Shown one piece after another: positions 23,901-30,460 of a stretch of DNA of 33,560 bases. Every line of letters starts with the position of its first letter. The first letter of the stretch is position 1. The stretch covers positions 582 to 34,141 of IMG/VR virus record IMGVR_UViG_3300003267_000500. The stretch is one strand, 5' to 3'. This stretch comes from a virus. Position numbers and translations under genes: made by a program. The notes beneath the pieces were generated by a model. It was given only the letters and a program-made list of their open reading frames with translations. It was not told where the DNA came from and made no database searches.

Positions 23901-24715
23901 AACTCCTCGAACTTGGCCAGCATGTCGCGCAGCTTGTTCGCGAGGTTCAGGTGCTCGGCGCACGTGCCGCCTACCTGCCGGATCTTCCCGTCCGGCGTGC
24001 GCACGAGGTACGCGAATTTGCGCTCGATCTCGCGCCCGCAGTCCGCGCAGTGGCGGAACGAGAACGACTTGATGCGGTCGCCGTCCCACGCCGTCCCACG
24101 CTCGCCGAACTCCCGCAGATACGGCTGCTCGCCCTCGATCCGCTCCGCGGTCCCGACGATCGACTCCTTCGACTTCGGCGCGGTGATCGTCAGGTGCACG
24201 AGGCCCTTTGCCGTCTCGGCGGCGCGCGCCACGGTCTCCTCGTCGCGCTCCTCCAGCGGCGTCGCCCAGTGGTACAGCACCTCGGCGGCCGTCGCCGGGT
24301 GCTCCTCGACTTCCAGTCCCAACTCCTGGGCCTTCCGGCGCACCAGGTCCAGGTGCTCGCGCGAGATCGCGATGGACGACACGTCGGACGCGGTGTCGAT
24401 CGCCTGCTCGGTCACCCCGGGCACTGCCGTCGCGTCCGCGCCCTCGTTGACCGTCGCGGGCTCGGAGACCGCGGGCTTCACCTCGGGCGGGACCGGGAGC
24501 GGCGTGGGCTTCTCCTCCTCCTTCGCCTTCGCGACCTCCCGCTCGTGCTCCTTCACGATGTGCACGCCGGTGCCGCCAGGGTTCACGGCGATGTGCGACT
24601 TCACGCCGACCTTCTGGTGGCCGCCGCCACCGCCTGCCGGCGCAGCGAACAACCCGAGTTGGTGCGCCTTCTCGAGCGGGATGAACCGCAGGACCATGAT
24701 GGCCGGACTCGGCAT
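20915..24715 (-). CDS. Giant polyvalent protein with zinc ribbon, SH3-like module and degenerate topoisomerase-IB-like tail
   Basis: Predicted 1266-residue multidomain protein. Residues 19-23 are QLGLF, followed by SHIAVNPGGTGVHIVKEHER (40-59), the module shared with the zincin protein. A zinc ribbon is formed by C223, C226, C252 and H255 (CADCGREIERKF, QVGGTCAEHL). A long charged helical middle follows. At residue 876 a second N-terminus-like module begins (VRFLVRMQIPLVKG, QVNLL, AHTRIVGGKVEVVQAHERE). Residues about 974-1018 form an SH3-like stretch also present in the helicase protein. Residues about 1065-1225 resemble the C-terminal domain of poxvirus-type topoisomerase IB, but the catalytic Tyr position (AADVHP) is Asp1216. 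ATG 24715 follows GAGGTG by 3 bases; the open frame extends upstream, but only into the antisense-like frame of the receptor-binding gene. Probably an injected virion protein. Confidence 0.8.
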   Translation of the reverse strand: MPSPAIMVLRFIPLEKAHQLGLFAAPAGGGGGHQKVGVKSHIAVNPGGTGVHIVKEHEREVAKAKEEEKPTPLPVPPEVKPAVSEPATVNEGADATAVPGVTEQAIDTASDVSSIAISREHLDLVRRKAQELGLEVEEHPATAAEVLYHWATPLEERDEETVARAAETAKGLVHLTITAPKSKESIVGTAERIEGEQPYLREFGERGTAWDGDRIKSFSFRHCADCGREIERKFAYLVRTPDGKIRQVGGTCAEHLNLANKLRDMLAKFEELANTIRSIGGPDDGEGGGGGGGVSDLVDPVAMFRVALATLQTRGFHSAKAYHEAQDAGKQAQEPTSWSVRKYFATQKALARGQTVGKHAREEYERIRANVPTIAPHARKLHEQALADAEAKLQAGGGAMEHNAHVALKTGSKKLAGFSTFAAWKQLQEHRRAMATHPPKPYVRETIAEKMALPMEELRAGLQGDEKVLAAIAKSKDTGKALPKYAASALETFVPGKWRVEDVREFDSQFGVSQKVRLRRESDGAGIEWSTSGGANGVRHGGVSFDLGEASAEEKERAAASRTYAKAPGEKLRDAVERDVRSMGLTTDPFSRRLQPGDVVRVHSAGDYKPTDRQAPGDDRTPEERAEGKAKAAEGLQRRAATRMARLNIAHVDPAEQWSPAQRTAVDRAVEAIDTYDREADEHYAATERANKQIEDLKDHPGREAYRKAADEVYDRANQRPEVRAAREAYDQAYNASGQAYREMRDVQHKHGYRPNPESDAASERHRLATEAYDAARKHLDAARDAAHAEEKAKTPVAPWQDPMETPEGIAKRDAIHASEEARGKAWGKRVEELAKNVETAREAAVEEGVFPHHIDDHIMRRVYDRHAPKLRKANVRFLVRMQIPLVKGTGKQVNLLTGKDEHGAATRRVRIAAHTRIVGGKVEVVQAHEREVEVPAVHLPGPVSSALRKGTGMPMGMMKPAQPEASAVPPSTRVKYRHPESGEERDGHVHAGGSKGLTVVDEETGQAHKVPHGHYVVHPDEDGTPASKAKQQAAAEAQAQAAKEKPAEDPRAVAQQKHDAEATHGKLRELAHELPAALAEARRDLRMGTGSRAAQAAAAALFQAQAGQPLRKVSDLKLDGKTVKCHDAEVEDEALATYLLALVKMKKPAMNVVDNAEQRACDYLNGHIGDAEVTPDDLRQLAATDKWTAAAGKLGKVKDDADHAEHVKQAARAADVHPKDVDPVSIAAHRRGVRRKGDASLGEHLDAVHKADPNDMRRAAPKEVA

Positions 24716-24731
24716 ATCCACCTCGAACGCG

Positions 24732-24737
24732 AGTCTA
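24732..24737 (-). promoter_or_regulatory. -10-like TAGACT upstream of the 1266-residue gene
   Basis: TAGACT lies 16 bases before ATG 24715 in the 29-base gap after the receptor-binding gene. The leader CTCGCGTTCGAGGTG is almost the same as that of the zincin gene. No good -35 is seen at the right distance. Confidence 0.35.
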
Positions 24738-24744
24738 TCGCGGG

Positions 24745-25959
24745 CTACAGCTCGGCGTCGGCGGACCAGTGGATCCCGATCAGATCGCCCACGGCGGTCG
24801 CCGCCACCCCTGTGCAGTTCACGTACGATCCGCACTCGTTGCTGCCGGTGATCGTCGTCGTGCCCATGTCCGCGGTGCCCGTGATGTTGCGCGCCAGCGC
24901 ATTCGCCGCCCCCGGGTTGTACACCGTCGGCGTGACCGAGCGATGCAGCTTCGGCTGGTAGTACCATGGGATGAAGCCCGAGTTGGCGACCGCGCCCGCC
25001 TTGCCCGCGATGGCGCGCTGCTCGCCCGTGTTCACGCCCACGTTCGTCGCCGGTGCCGTCTCGAGCGCGAACGACTTCTGGTAGAAGCGCTGCACGCGGT
25101 ACTGCTCCTCGGGCAGCGATTGGTGGCTCCAGTCCGGGATGTCCTCGCCGTCGACCAACATGGCCTCGGTGATGTTGATGCCGGACGAGATCGGCACGTC
25201 GTTGTGCGAGTACACGAGCACCACGAGGTTCTTGCAGGTCGTCGGCACCGTGAACACGCCCGAGAACCGCTGCCAGCTCGTCGTCACGCTGCAGGCGTAG
25301 CAGTTCGTGCCCGCCGTACAGTTGTCGCCGGTCTTCCCGCTCGTCGGCGCGAGGTACGTGAGGTTCGACCCCAGCGTGTTGTCGACACCGTCCGCGCCGT
25401 ACGCCGTGAAGAACGTGTTCGCGGTGCTCGGCACGGTGTCCACGGTACCGCCGCTCCCGAGCGCCACGACGGCGATGTTGTACGTCGTCGCGGTCACCGT
25501 CGCCTTCAGTTTCATCCTGAAGCGCACGTTCCGACCGCGGTAGCTCTCGATCTCCGCGCCCTCGATCACCTGCCCGATGGCGAGCTTCCCGGCGTTCGTG
25601 ATCTTGATGTACTGGCCGTAGTAGCGGCCCGCGATGCCCGACTCCGGGCTGCCGCTCGTGTCGACGCGCGCGTACGTGAAGCTCGCGTTCTCGTTGTTCC
25701 CCCACCAGCCGTCCGCGGTCAGGATGCGGCCGCCGATGTTGCTGTACGTCTGCGCCGAGCCCGGCGTCTGTCGCTGCGCGAACCAGAACCCCGCGTTGCG
25801 CAGCAGGTTCACGGCCTTGACGTTCGCGAGCACGCTCACGATGCCGTTCGAGTCCTTCGACGTCAGGCGGCCGCTGTTGCCCGAGTCGGCGTAGGTGAGC
25901 TGCGTCGACGCTGCGGGCGTGGACGGCTCAGCGACTTGCGTGGTCTTCAGGTGACTCAT
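24745..25959 (-). CDS. Tail fibre tip / receptor-binding protein with jelly-roll domain (probable)
   Basis: Predicted 404-residue protein. After a short polar start it has NLLRNAGFWFAQRQTPG and ILTADGWWGNN, a layout I know from phage fibre proteins with a carbohydrate-binding-like jelly roll. Strands continue through YYGQYIKITNAGKLAIGQ, RNVRFRMKLKA, TTSWQRFSGVFTVP and NLVVLVYSHNDVP. Then comes the characteristic EEQYRVQRFYQKSF, which is followed by a smaller C-terminal beta domain. Two Cys pairs (NCTAGTNCYAC, NECGSYVNC) might be disulfides or chance. The ATG at 25959 overlaps the long fibre gene stop by four bases and has GGAG six bases upstream. It probably forms the host-binding tip of that fibre. 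Confidence 0.75.
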   Translation of the reverse strand: MSHLKTTQVAEPSTPAASTQLTYADSGNSGRLTSKDSNGIVSVLANVKAVNLLRNAGFWFAQRQTPGSAQTYSNIGGRILTADGWWGNNENASFTYARVDTSGSPESGIAGRYYGQYIKITNAGKLAIGQVIEGAEIESYRGRNVRFRMKLKATVTATTYNIAVVALGSGGTVDTVPSTANTFFTAYGADGVDNTLGSNLTYLAPTSGKTGDNCTAGTNCYACSVTTSWQRFSGVFTVPTTCKNLVVLVYSHNDVPISSGINITEAMLVDGEDIPDWSHQSLPEEQYRVQRFYQKSFALETAPATNVGVNTGEQRAIAGKAGAVANSGFIPWYYQPKLHRSVTPTVYNPGAANALARNITGTADMGTTTITGSNECGSYVNCTGVAATAVGDLIGIHWSADAEL

Positions 25960-27845
25960 CGGATCTCCAGGGTCGCGCCATTCTCGACGGTGATCGTGGT
26001 TCCGCTCGTGATCTCGACGTAGTTCGAGAACAGCATGAAGTACGGCGACCCCGGGAGACCGGGGATCGTCAGGTCCGAACCGACCACGTTCGTGATCGGT
26101 ACGTGCGAGCGCCACGTCGGGATCTGCGTGCCGCTGTTCGGGAACGCCAGCACCTGATTCGCCGAGCCCGGCGCAAGCGACTGCCATCCCGACGCACCGC
26201 GCATCGCCATGGCGCCGACCGTGCTGGTCAGCCAGTCCAGCGCCTGCGCGATCGTGACCTCTTCGGGGTCGCCGCTGCCCGCGGCGTTGCGGCCGATGAA
26301 TCGCTGCGTCGCCGACACGTCCTGCATGCGCGCGTAGGTGACGCCGTTGTTCGCGACGCCGATGCCCGTGCTGCCGGTGAACTCCAGCCCGTTCGTGACG
26401 CTGATCTGCTCGACCGGTCCACTGCCTGCGGCGTCGCGCCCCAGCAGCCTATCCGAAGTCATGTCCGCGAGCTTCGACAGTGCCACCGAGGCAGCGGTGA
26501 GGTCTCCGCCATTGCCGCTCGTGGCGATGGCCGCGAGACCCGTCACGCTGGCGGCGGGGATCGCACCGAATCCGAGCAGGCCGCCCTGGCGCCGGAACAC
26601 GTCGCCGTCCACCGACGCCTGGATGTCAGCGACGTCTCCGGTGGTGTCTCCGGCCCGACCGAGCACGCTCGTGGCGAGGCTCTGCCGGATCATGCTGTCC
26701 TGCACCTTGTTCGCACCGATCGTCGTGGCAAAGCTGCCCGTCCCGCTGCCGGTCACATCGCCCGTGAGCGTGATCGTCTGGTCGCCCGTGTTCGTGCCGC
26801 TGCTCGTCCCGCTGTGCGTCCCCGCAATTGACGCCGTCCCGGTCACCGTGAGCTGCGGCGTGCTCGCGCCGATCAGCGTGATCCCGTTGTACGTCTTTCC
26901 CGTGAGCGCGGATGCGATGTAGGCATCGCCGATCACCGTGCCGTTCCACACACCCGTGCCGATCGTGCCCAGCGTCGTGATGCTCGTCGAGCCGCCCCAC
27001 GTGCTCAGCGCGGTGTTCTCGACGTTGTTGATCGACAGCAGCGTGCGCACGCTCGCGACGCTCAGGTCTGTGACGGAGCCCGACCCGCCCGCGGTACGCC
27101 CCACCAGCGTGCTGGTGGCGACGTTCTGGAACTTCGCGAACGTCACGACGCCGTTGTCGATCGTCCAACTCGAGCCGCCCGAGCTGACGGTGATGTCGCC
27201 CTTGTCGCCGTCGCCCTCGTAGGCCAGATCGCCGAGCGATCCGGCAAGCGTCGACAGGTCCGACGACACCGTGCTGATCGCGCCCGACAGCGTCGACAGG
27301 TCCGACACGAGGCTCGTGACGCTCGACTGCGAGATCGCACCGAACCCCAGCGTGCCGCCGGCCATGCGCAGCACGTCCCCGTTCGACGTCGCCGAGATGT
27401 CCGCGACGTTGCCGCCCGTGCCCGCTGACCGACCCACCACCGACGTGGCCGCGCTCGCGCGGAACTTCGCGTTCGTCACCGCGTTGGTGTCGATCGTCCA
27501 CGAGGTCCCACTGCTCGCGACCGTGATGTCGCCCTTGTCACCGTCCGACACGCCGCCACCGCCGCCGGTGGACTCGACCGTCACGTCGATCTGCGGGCTG
27601 TTGTCGACGACCGTGAGGGTCACGTTGGACCCCTCGATCAGGTTGATCTGCCCGCGCGTTCCGACGGTGACGCCGTTCTTCTTCACCACGATCGCGGCTG
27701 TCGCCACGTAGTGCGAGACGGCCGTGCCGATCACGGTCCAGATGCCCGACTTGATCGTCGAGCGGATCGCGACGTAGGGCGCGCCGATCACCGACTCCGC
27801 GATGGCGTCGAGGTCATCGCGGATCTCATCGGCTGTCGTGGTCAT
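25956..27845 (-). CDS. Repeat-built long tail fibre protein
   Basis: Predicted 629-residue fibre. The N-terminal 90 residues (EIRDDLDAIAESVIG, then YVAIRST and strands to VTVVDNSPQIDVTV, in part) probably attach to the virion. A Gly linker leads to five copies of a K-[FM]-x-x-x-x-AT-x-x-x-[VLI]-[GR]-R-x-x-G-x-G-x-V motif at about residues 125-155, 236-265, 380-412, 456-485 and 503-534. Two copies are preceded by DGDKGDITV..G.SWTID and two are followed by GDV.R..GG.LGFGAI. This pattern is common in trimeric phage fibres. The end is beta-rich with GTTITVENGATLEIR. The ATG at 27845 follows AGGACGG. It is coupled to the receptor-binding gene. Confidence 0.85.
   Translation of the reverse strand: MTTTADEIRDDLDAIAESVIGAPYVAIRSTIKSGIWTVIGTAVSHYVATAAIVVKKNGVTVGTRGQINLIEGSNVTLTVVDNSPQIDVTVESTGGGGGVSDGDKGDITVASSGTSWTIDTNAVTNAKFRASAATSVVGRSAGTGGNVADISATSNGDVLRMAGGTLGFGAISQSSVTSLVSDLSTLSGAISTVSSDLSTLAGSLGDLAYEGDGDKGDITVSSGGSSWTIDNGVVTFAKFQNVATSTLVGRTAGGSGSVTDLSVASVRTLLSINNVENTALSTWGGSTSITTLGTIGTGVWNGTVIGDAYIASALTGKTYNGITLIGASTPQLTVTGTASIAGTHSGTSSGTNTGDQTITLTGDVTGSGTGSFATTIGANKVQDSMIRQSLATSVLGRAGDTTGDVADIQASVDGDVFRRQGGLLGFGAIPAASVTGLAAIATSGNGGDLTAASVALSKLADMTSDRLLGRDAAGSGPVEQISVTNGLEFTGSTGIGVANNGVTYARMQDVSATQRFIGRNAAGSGDPEEVTIAQALDWLTSTVGAMAMRGASGWQSLAPGSANQVLAFPNSGTQIPTWRSHVPITNVVGSDLTIPGLPGSPYFMLFSNYVEITSGTTITVENGATLEIR
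26244..27542 (-). repeat. Five degenerate protein-level repeats in the long fibre gene
   Basis: The repeat unit is about 30 residues and reads (A)KF..(V)AT..LVGR.AG.SG.V.D(L/I). Copies 1 and 2 share the preceding GDKGDITV block, and copies 1 and 3 share the following GFGAI block, which suggests duplication of larger units with later loss. Spacing is irregular, 45-145 residues. Confidence 0.75.
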
Positions 27846-27862
27846 CGACTACACCGTCCTGA

Positions 27863-28258
27863 TCAGACCTTCTCGACGATCCAGATCTCGAGGTCGGCTT
27901 CGTTGGAGCCCAGCCCCGTGAGCAGGACGCTGGTCTCCAACGCCCCCTCGTCCGCGGCATTCGAGCCCACGACGAACACCTTCAGCGGACCGCTGATCGT
28001 CTCGCCGTCCGCCAGGCGGACCTTGAACCCGACGCCGTTGCGCGACCAGATCACGATCAGCGCCGCGTCGGTGAACAGCAGCTCGACGTCGTCGGCATTC
28101 GCCGCGAGGCGCATGCGGCGCTTCGCCGTGACGTCCGTGACGCCGTCCGAGCCCTTCCACGTGAAGGCCTCGTCGAACGAGGTCTCGGCGGCCTCGCCCG
28201 GGCTGCTGATGTGCTCCAGCAGCAGCCGGAGGCTCACGCTCTGAACGTCGGTGGCCAT
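27863..28258 (-). CDS. Small structural protein, 131 residues (probable)
   Basis: Predicted 131-residue protein between a structural protein and the long fibre. It has an acidic, beta-rich sequence: SVSLRLLLEHISSPGEAAET, AFTWKGSDGVTDVTAKRR, then ALIVIWSRNGVGFKVRLADG and a C-terminal LEIWIVEKV. No family is recognised. The ATG at 28258 lies 4 bases after the upstream stop, with only a weak Shine-Dalgarno sequence, so translation may depend on coupling. Position suggests a fibre-attachment, tail or decoration protein, which is inference. Confidence 0.6.
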   Translation of the reverse strand: MATDVQSVSLRLLLEHISSPGEAAETSFDEAFTWKGSDGVTDVTAKRRMRLAANADDVELLFTDAALIVIWSRNGVGFKVRLADGETISGPLKVFVVGSNAADEGALETSVLLTGLGSNEADLEIWIVEKV

Positions 28259-28262
28259 CGGA

Positions 28263-28973
28263 CTACGCCGAGACCGTGTATTCGGCGAACAGCACGAGCT
28301 TGCCGGCCGTGAGCGCCTGTCCGGCGACGGTTGCCGTCAGCTCGCGCGCGGCCGTCGTCTTCACGAACGCCGACGCCGCACCCGTCTGGATCGCATCGTG
28401 GAGGCCGGCGTCCCAGGGGTTGCCGCCGTCGCTGATCGCGACCGCCGAGACGACGTCGTTCGCACCCTCGGCCTTCAGCGCGATGGTGCCGGCGTCCGCG
28501 CCCGCCGACTGGAAGGTCGTGATCACGTCGTACCACGTGCGCGTGACGACGGCGTTGTCGGGGATGGTCACGCCGAGCCCGTGCGCACCGATCGTGCGTT
28601 CGCCGCTGTTCGCGCTCGGATCGAAGGTCGCGCGCGCGACGCGCTTCACGACCAGACCGTCCGCGGACTGCGCCAGCACCGGTTCGGCGACTTCGGCGAG
28701 GGCCGCTTCGACGTCGGCCGCCGCGAGGAAGCTGCCCGCGTCCTCGACGCCGATCAGCGACGCGCCCTTGCCGTTGGCCGTGCTGGCGAGGTCGGTCAGG
28801 TTGTCCGCGCCGATGCCGGCGTCGACCTCGGCGACCACGTCGTTGAGCGACGCGATGATGCTGTTGAGCAGCGTGCCGATCAGCACGACCCTCGCGAGCG
28901 CCGCGAAGGGAGACCCCGCCGTCTTGCCGTCGAGCCAGTCCACGTACTTCTGATCGAGCGCAGAAATCGTCAT
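28263..28973 (-). CDS. Structural protein with ALA-E-type phage motif, 236 residues
   Basis: Predicted 236-residue protein. It contains LTDLASTANGKGASLIGVED followed by AGSFLAAADVEAALAEV, a motif seen in many phage structural and fibre-related proteins. The N-terminal DQKYVDWLDGKTAGSPFAAL is helical and the C-terminal half is beta-rich (RTWYDVITTFQSAGADAGT, TAGKLVLFAEYTVSA). The ATG at 28973 has GGAGG five bases upstream and is preceded by a short GAGAC/GTCTC hairpin. A good promoter candidate lies at 29010-29038, so this gene probably starts a structural transcript. Virion location is likely; exact role is unknown. Confidence 0.7.
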   Translation of the reverse strand: MTISALDQKYVDWLDGKTAGSPFAALARVVLIGTLLNSIIASLNDVVAEVDAGIGADNLTDLASTANGKGASLIGVEDAGSFLAAADVEAALAEVAEPVLAQSADGLVVKRVARATFDPSANSGERTIGAHGLGVTIPDNAVVTRTWYDVITTFQSAGADAGTIALKAEGANDVVSAVAISDGGNPWDAGLHDAIQTGAASAFVKTTAARELTATVAGQALTAGKLVLFAEYTVSA

Positions 28974-29009
28974 ATGAACCTCCGGAGACCAGCAGTCTCT
29001 TCGCACGCA

Positions 29010-29038
29010 AGCCTACCCGACGCCCCCGCCGGTGTCGA
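29010..29038 (-). promoter_or_regulatory. Sigma70-type promoter candidate for the structural/fibre genes
   Basis: TCGACA (29038-29033) and TAGGCT (29015-29010) are separated by exactly 17 bases. A start would fall near 29003, giving a leader of about 30 bases to ATG 28973 that carries a five-base-pair hairpin and GGAGG. It is the best promoter-like pair seen in the window. Confidence 0.5.
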
Positions 29039-29336
29039 TGCCCGCCCGTTCGCGCGAAGTGCCCCGTGGTACAACCGGCGCATCCCGGAGCGGTGCCGCT
29101 CGAGCCGCGTTGTTGGTTCCTTCTGTCGTCGTCGATGCCAGCGCGTCACGTCCCCCCCGATGCGCCGGATTGGCGGTCCGGCGACGCGCGACACCGCTCC
29201 GGGCCTCCAACTTGTAAGCGCGGCTTACACGTTCGATCATGTCGGGCGCAGGCCACGTTCTGCTGTCGCCAGGCCCGAATCCCGACCACCGACCCGCACC
29301 ATCGCGCCGCCACACGCGGCCCTCGCGCTGCTCCAC
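29013..29336 (-). CDS. Doubtful small ORF after the minor head gene
   Basis: An open frame of 107 codons starts at GTG 29336, directly behind the minor head stop, with GGGGAGGTGA overlapping that stop, a good ribosome binding site. The first 40 residues (VWRRDGAGRWSGFGPGDSRT, IERVSRAYKL) look protein-like, but the rest is Arg/Ala/Gly-rich like an antisense frame and the codon bias is not clear. The stop TAG lies inside the -10 of the promoter candidate. An operator-like dyad and a hairpin also lie inside it. It may be a short gene, a decayed gene, or part of a noncoding regulatory stretch; I cannot decide. Confidence 0.3.
   Translation of the reverse strand: MEQREGRVWRRDGAGRWSGFGPGDSRTWPAPDMIERVSRAYKLEARSGVARRRTANPAHRGGRDALASTTTEGTNNAARAAPLRDAPVVPRGTSRERAGIDTGGGVG
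29163..29183. other. 7-bp GC hairpin in the 364-base gap
   Basis: CGCCGGA (29163-29169) and TCCGGCG (29177-29183) flank the seven-base loop TTGGCGG. There is no T tract on either strand, so it is not a standard terminator, and no tRNA fold could be built around it. Confidence 0.3.
29213..29229. promoter_or_regulatory. Operator-like 17-bp dyad TGTAAGC-N3-GCTTACA
   Basis: A perfect inverted repeat of 7-base arms around three bases, relatively A/T-rich in very GC-rich surroundings. Dyads of this size and the TGTAA..TTACA form are typical of TetR/GntR-type operator sites. It lies about 175-190 bases upstream of the promoter candidate at 29010-29038, which is rather far for direct control of it. 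Confidence 0.45.
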
Positions 29337-29337
29337 G

Positions 29338-30456
29338 TCACCTCCCCAGGATTTGCTTCGCGCGCTCGTTCGCCAGCGCGACCGCGCGCGACCACCGCTG
29401 CAGCGGCGAACACGCGCAATTCGGATGCGTCGCGCCGATCGTCGGGCCCCACTGGTCCGCCGGCACGTGGAAGTTGCCGCCCGCGGCCTCGTGCGCCTCG
29501 ATCACCGACAGCTTGTACACGCGCGGGTTGTCGGGCGGGCCCCAGATCCGCTTGCACTGCGTGCACGCCTTCGGGCTCGTGTACTTGAACACGTCGGTAT
29601 CGAATGCGCCGGCACGCGCCTTCAGCGTGGCGTACGCGCCTTGCGCGTGCGCGTTGATCCCCTCGGTGCGCGCGATGCGATCGAGGTCGTTCTGCAGCGT
29701 CGCGTTGCCGTTCACGGCCTCGTGCAGGACCTCGCGCCACCGCGTCTTTGACGCGCGCTCCAGGTGCGCCTTCTCGGCAGCCGCGCGCAACGGCTGCAGC
29801 TCCTCGGCGGACAGTTTCCGACTGTTCTCGCGCACGATCGCCTGCATTGCAGTCGTTGTCGCCGCAGTCGCCGGACGCCGCATGAGCGCGAACCCGTTCT
29901 GCTGGATGTGCTCCAAGGCGGCTTGGTCGCGCGGCGACAGCTTCACCTGCGCGGCCTCGCGCACCAGCTCGGCGAGGTCGGCGCGACTCTCCGGTCGCTT
30001 CGGCAGCTCCTGCATGACGTCGAGCGCGCGCCCCAGCTTGAACGCCACCGGCAGCAGCGCCTGCTGCTGCGTGAGCGGCGAGATCAGCCCGCGGCGCACC
30101 AGCCGATCGACCATCGCCTGCGGCGCGCGCCCCGTGAGGCGGACCACCAGCGCGGCCTCGTGCTCGGTGAACAGGTCGACCAGGGCGCGCTCGGTCTCCT
30201 CGGAGATCGGCGACAGCTTGCCGGCGTTGGCCAGCGCCACCAACTCGTCGACCAGCTTGTCGCCCCACTCGGTCCACGACGCGCGCGCCAGCTCGACCAG
30301 CCGCGTGAGCTTCGGCGAGCGCTCGTCGGGCCACTCGCCGCCCACGTGCGCCTTCTCGAGCACGGTGACCTCGAGATCGTAGTGCTGCGCGATGGCGTGC
30401 AGGACGTCGGGCGCCTCCGGCCGCTCGATGCCCCGCAGGTCCACGTCGATCCGCAC
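29338..30456 (-). CDS. Minor head protein, SPP1 gp7/MuF-like
   Basis: Predicted 372-residue head morphogenesis protein, which in related phages sits at the portal, is packaged and helps DNA delivery. The C-terminal third has the family signature: RIARTEGINAHAQGAY (a helical E/R-rich segment), then CTQCKRIWG and, 40 residues on, THPNCACSPLQRW, a Cys/His cluster that matches the CxxC...HPNCxC motif of MuF proteins. The N-terminal part is helical. It lacks a fused toxin or enzyme domain, unlike many MuF proteins. The GTG at 30456 has GGAG 7 bases upstream and lies 4 bases after the previous stop. The gene order portal, small protein, MuF is standard. Confidence 0.85.
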   Translation of the reverse strand: MRIDVDLRGIERPEAPDVLHAIAQHYDLEVTVLEKAHVGGEWPDERSPKLTRLVELARASWTEWGDKLVDELVALANAGKLSPISEETERALVDLFTEHEAALVVRLTGRAPQAMVDRLVRRGLISPLTQQQALLPVAFKLGRALDVMQELPKRPESRADLAELVREAAQVKLSPRDQAALEHIQQNGFALMRRPATAATTTAMQAIVRENSRKLSAEELQPLRAAAEKAHLERASKTRWREVLHEAVNGNATLQNDLDRIARTEGINAHAQGAYATLKARAGAFDTDVFKYTSPKACTQCKRIWGPPDNPRVYKLSVIEAHEAAGGNFHVPADQWGPTIGATHPNCACSPLQRWSRAVALANERAKQILGR

Positions 30457-30460
30457 GCGG

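Noticed and set aside
20201-24961. 1586-codon plus-strand frame
   Set aside because: Antisense shadow of the 1266-residue protein, which has domain matches and a Shine-Dalgarno sequence.
24716-25705. Upstream extension of the 1266-residue protein
   Set aside because: This part lies in a shadow frame of the receptor-binding gene and is Arg/His-rich; ATG 24715 with GAGGTG is better.
29160-29240. Possible tRNA around the hairpin and GTTCGATC
   Set aside because: The T-loop lacks the paired C61 and the spacing to an anticodon-like stem is far too long; no acceptor stem can be made.
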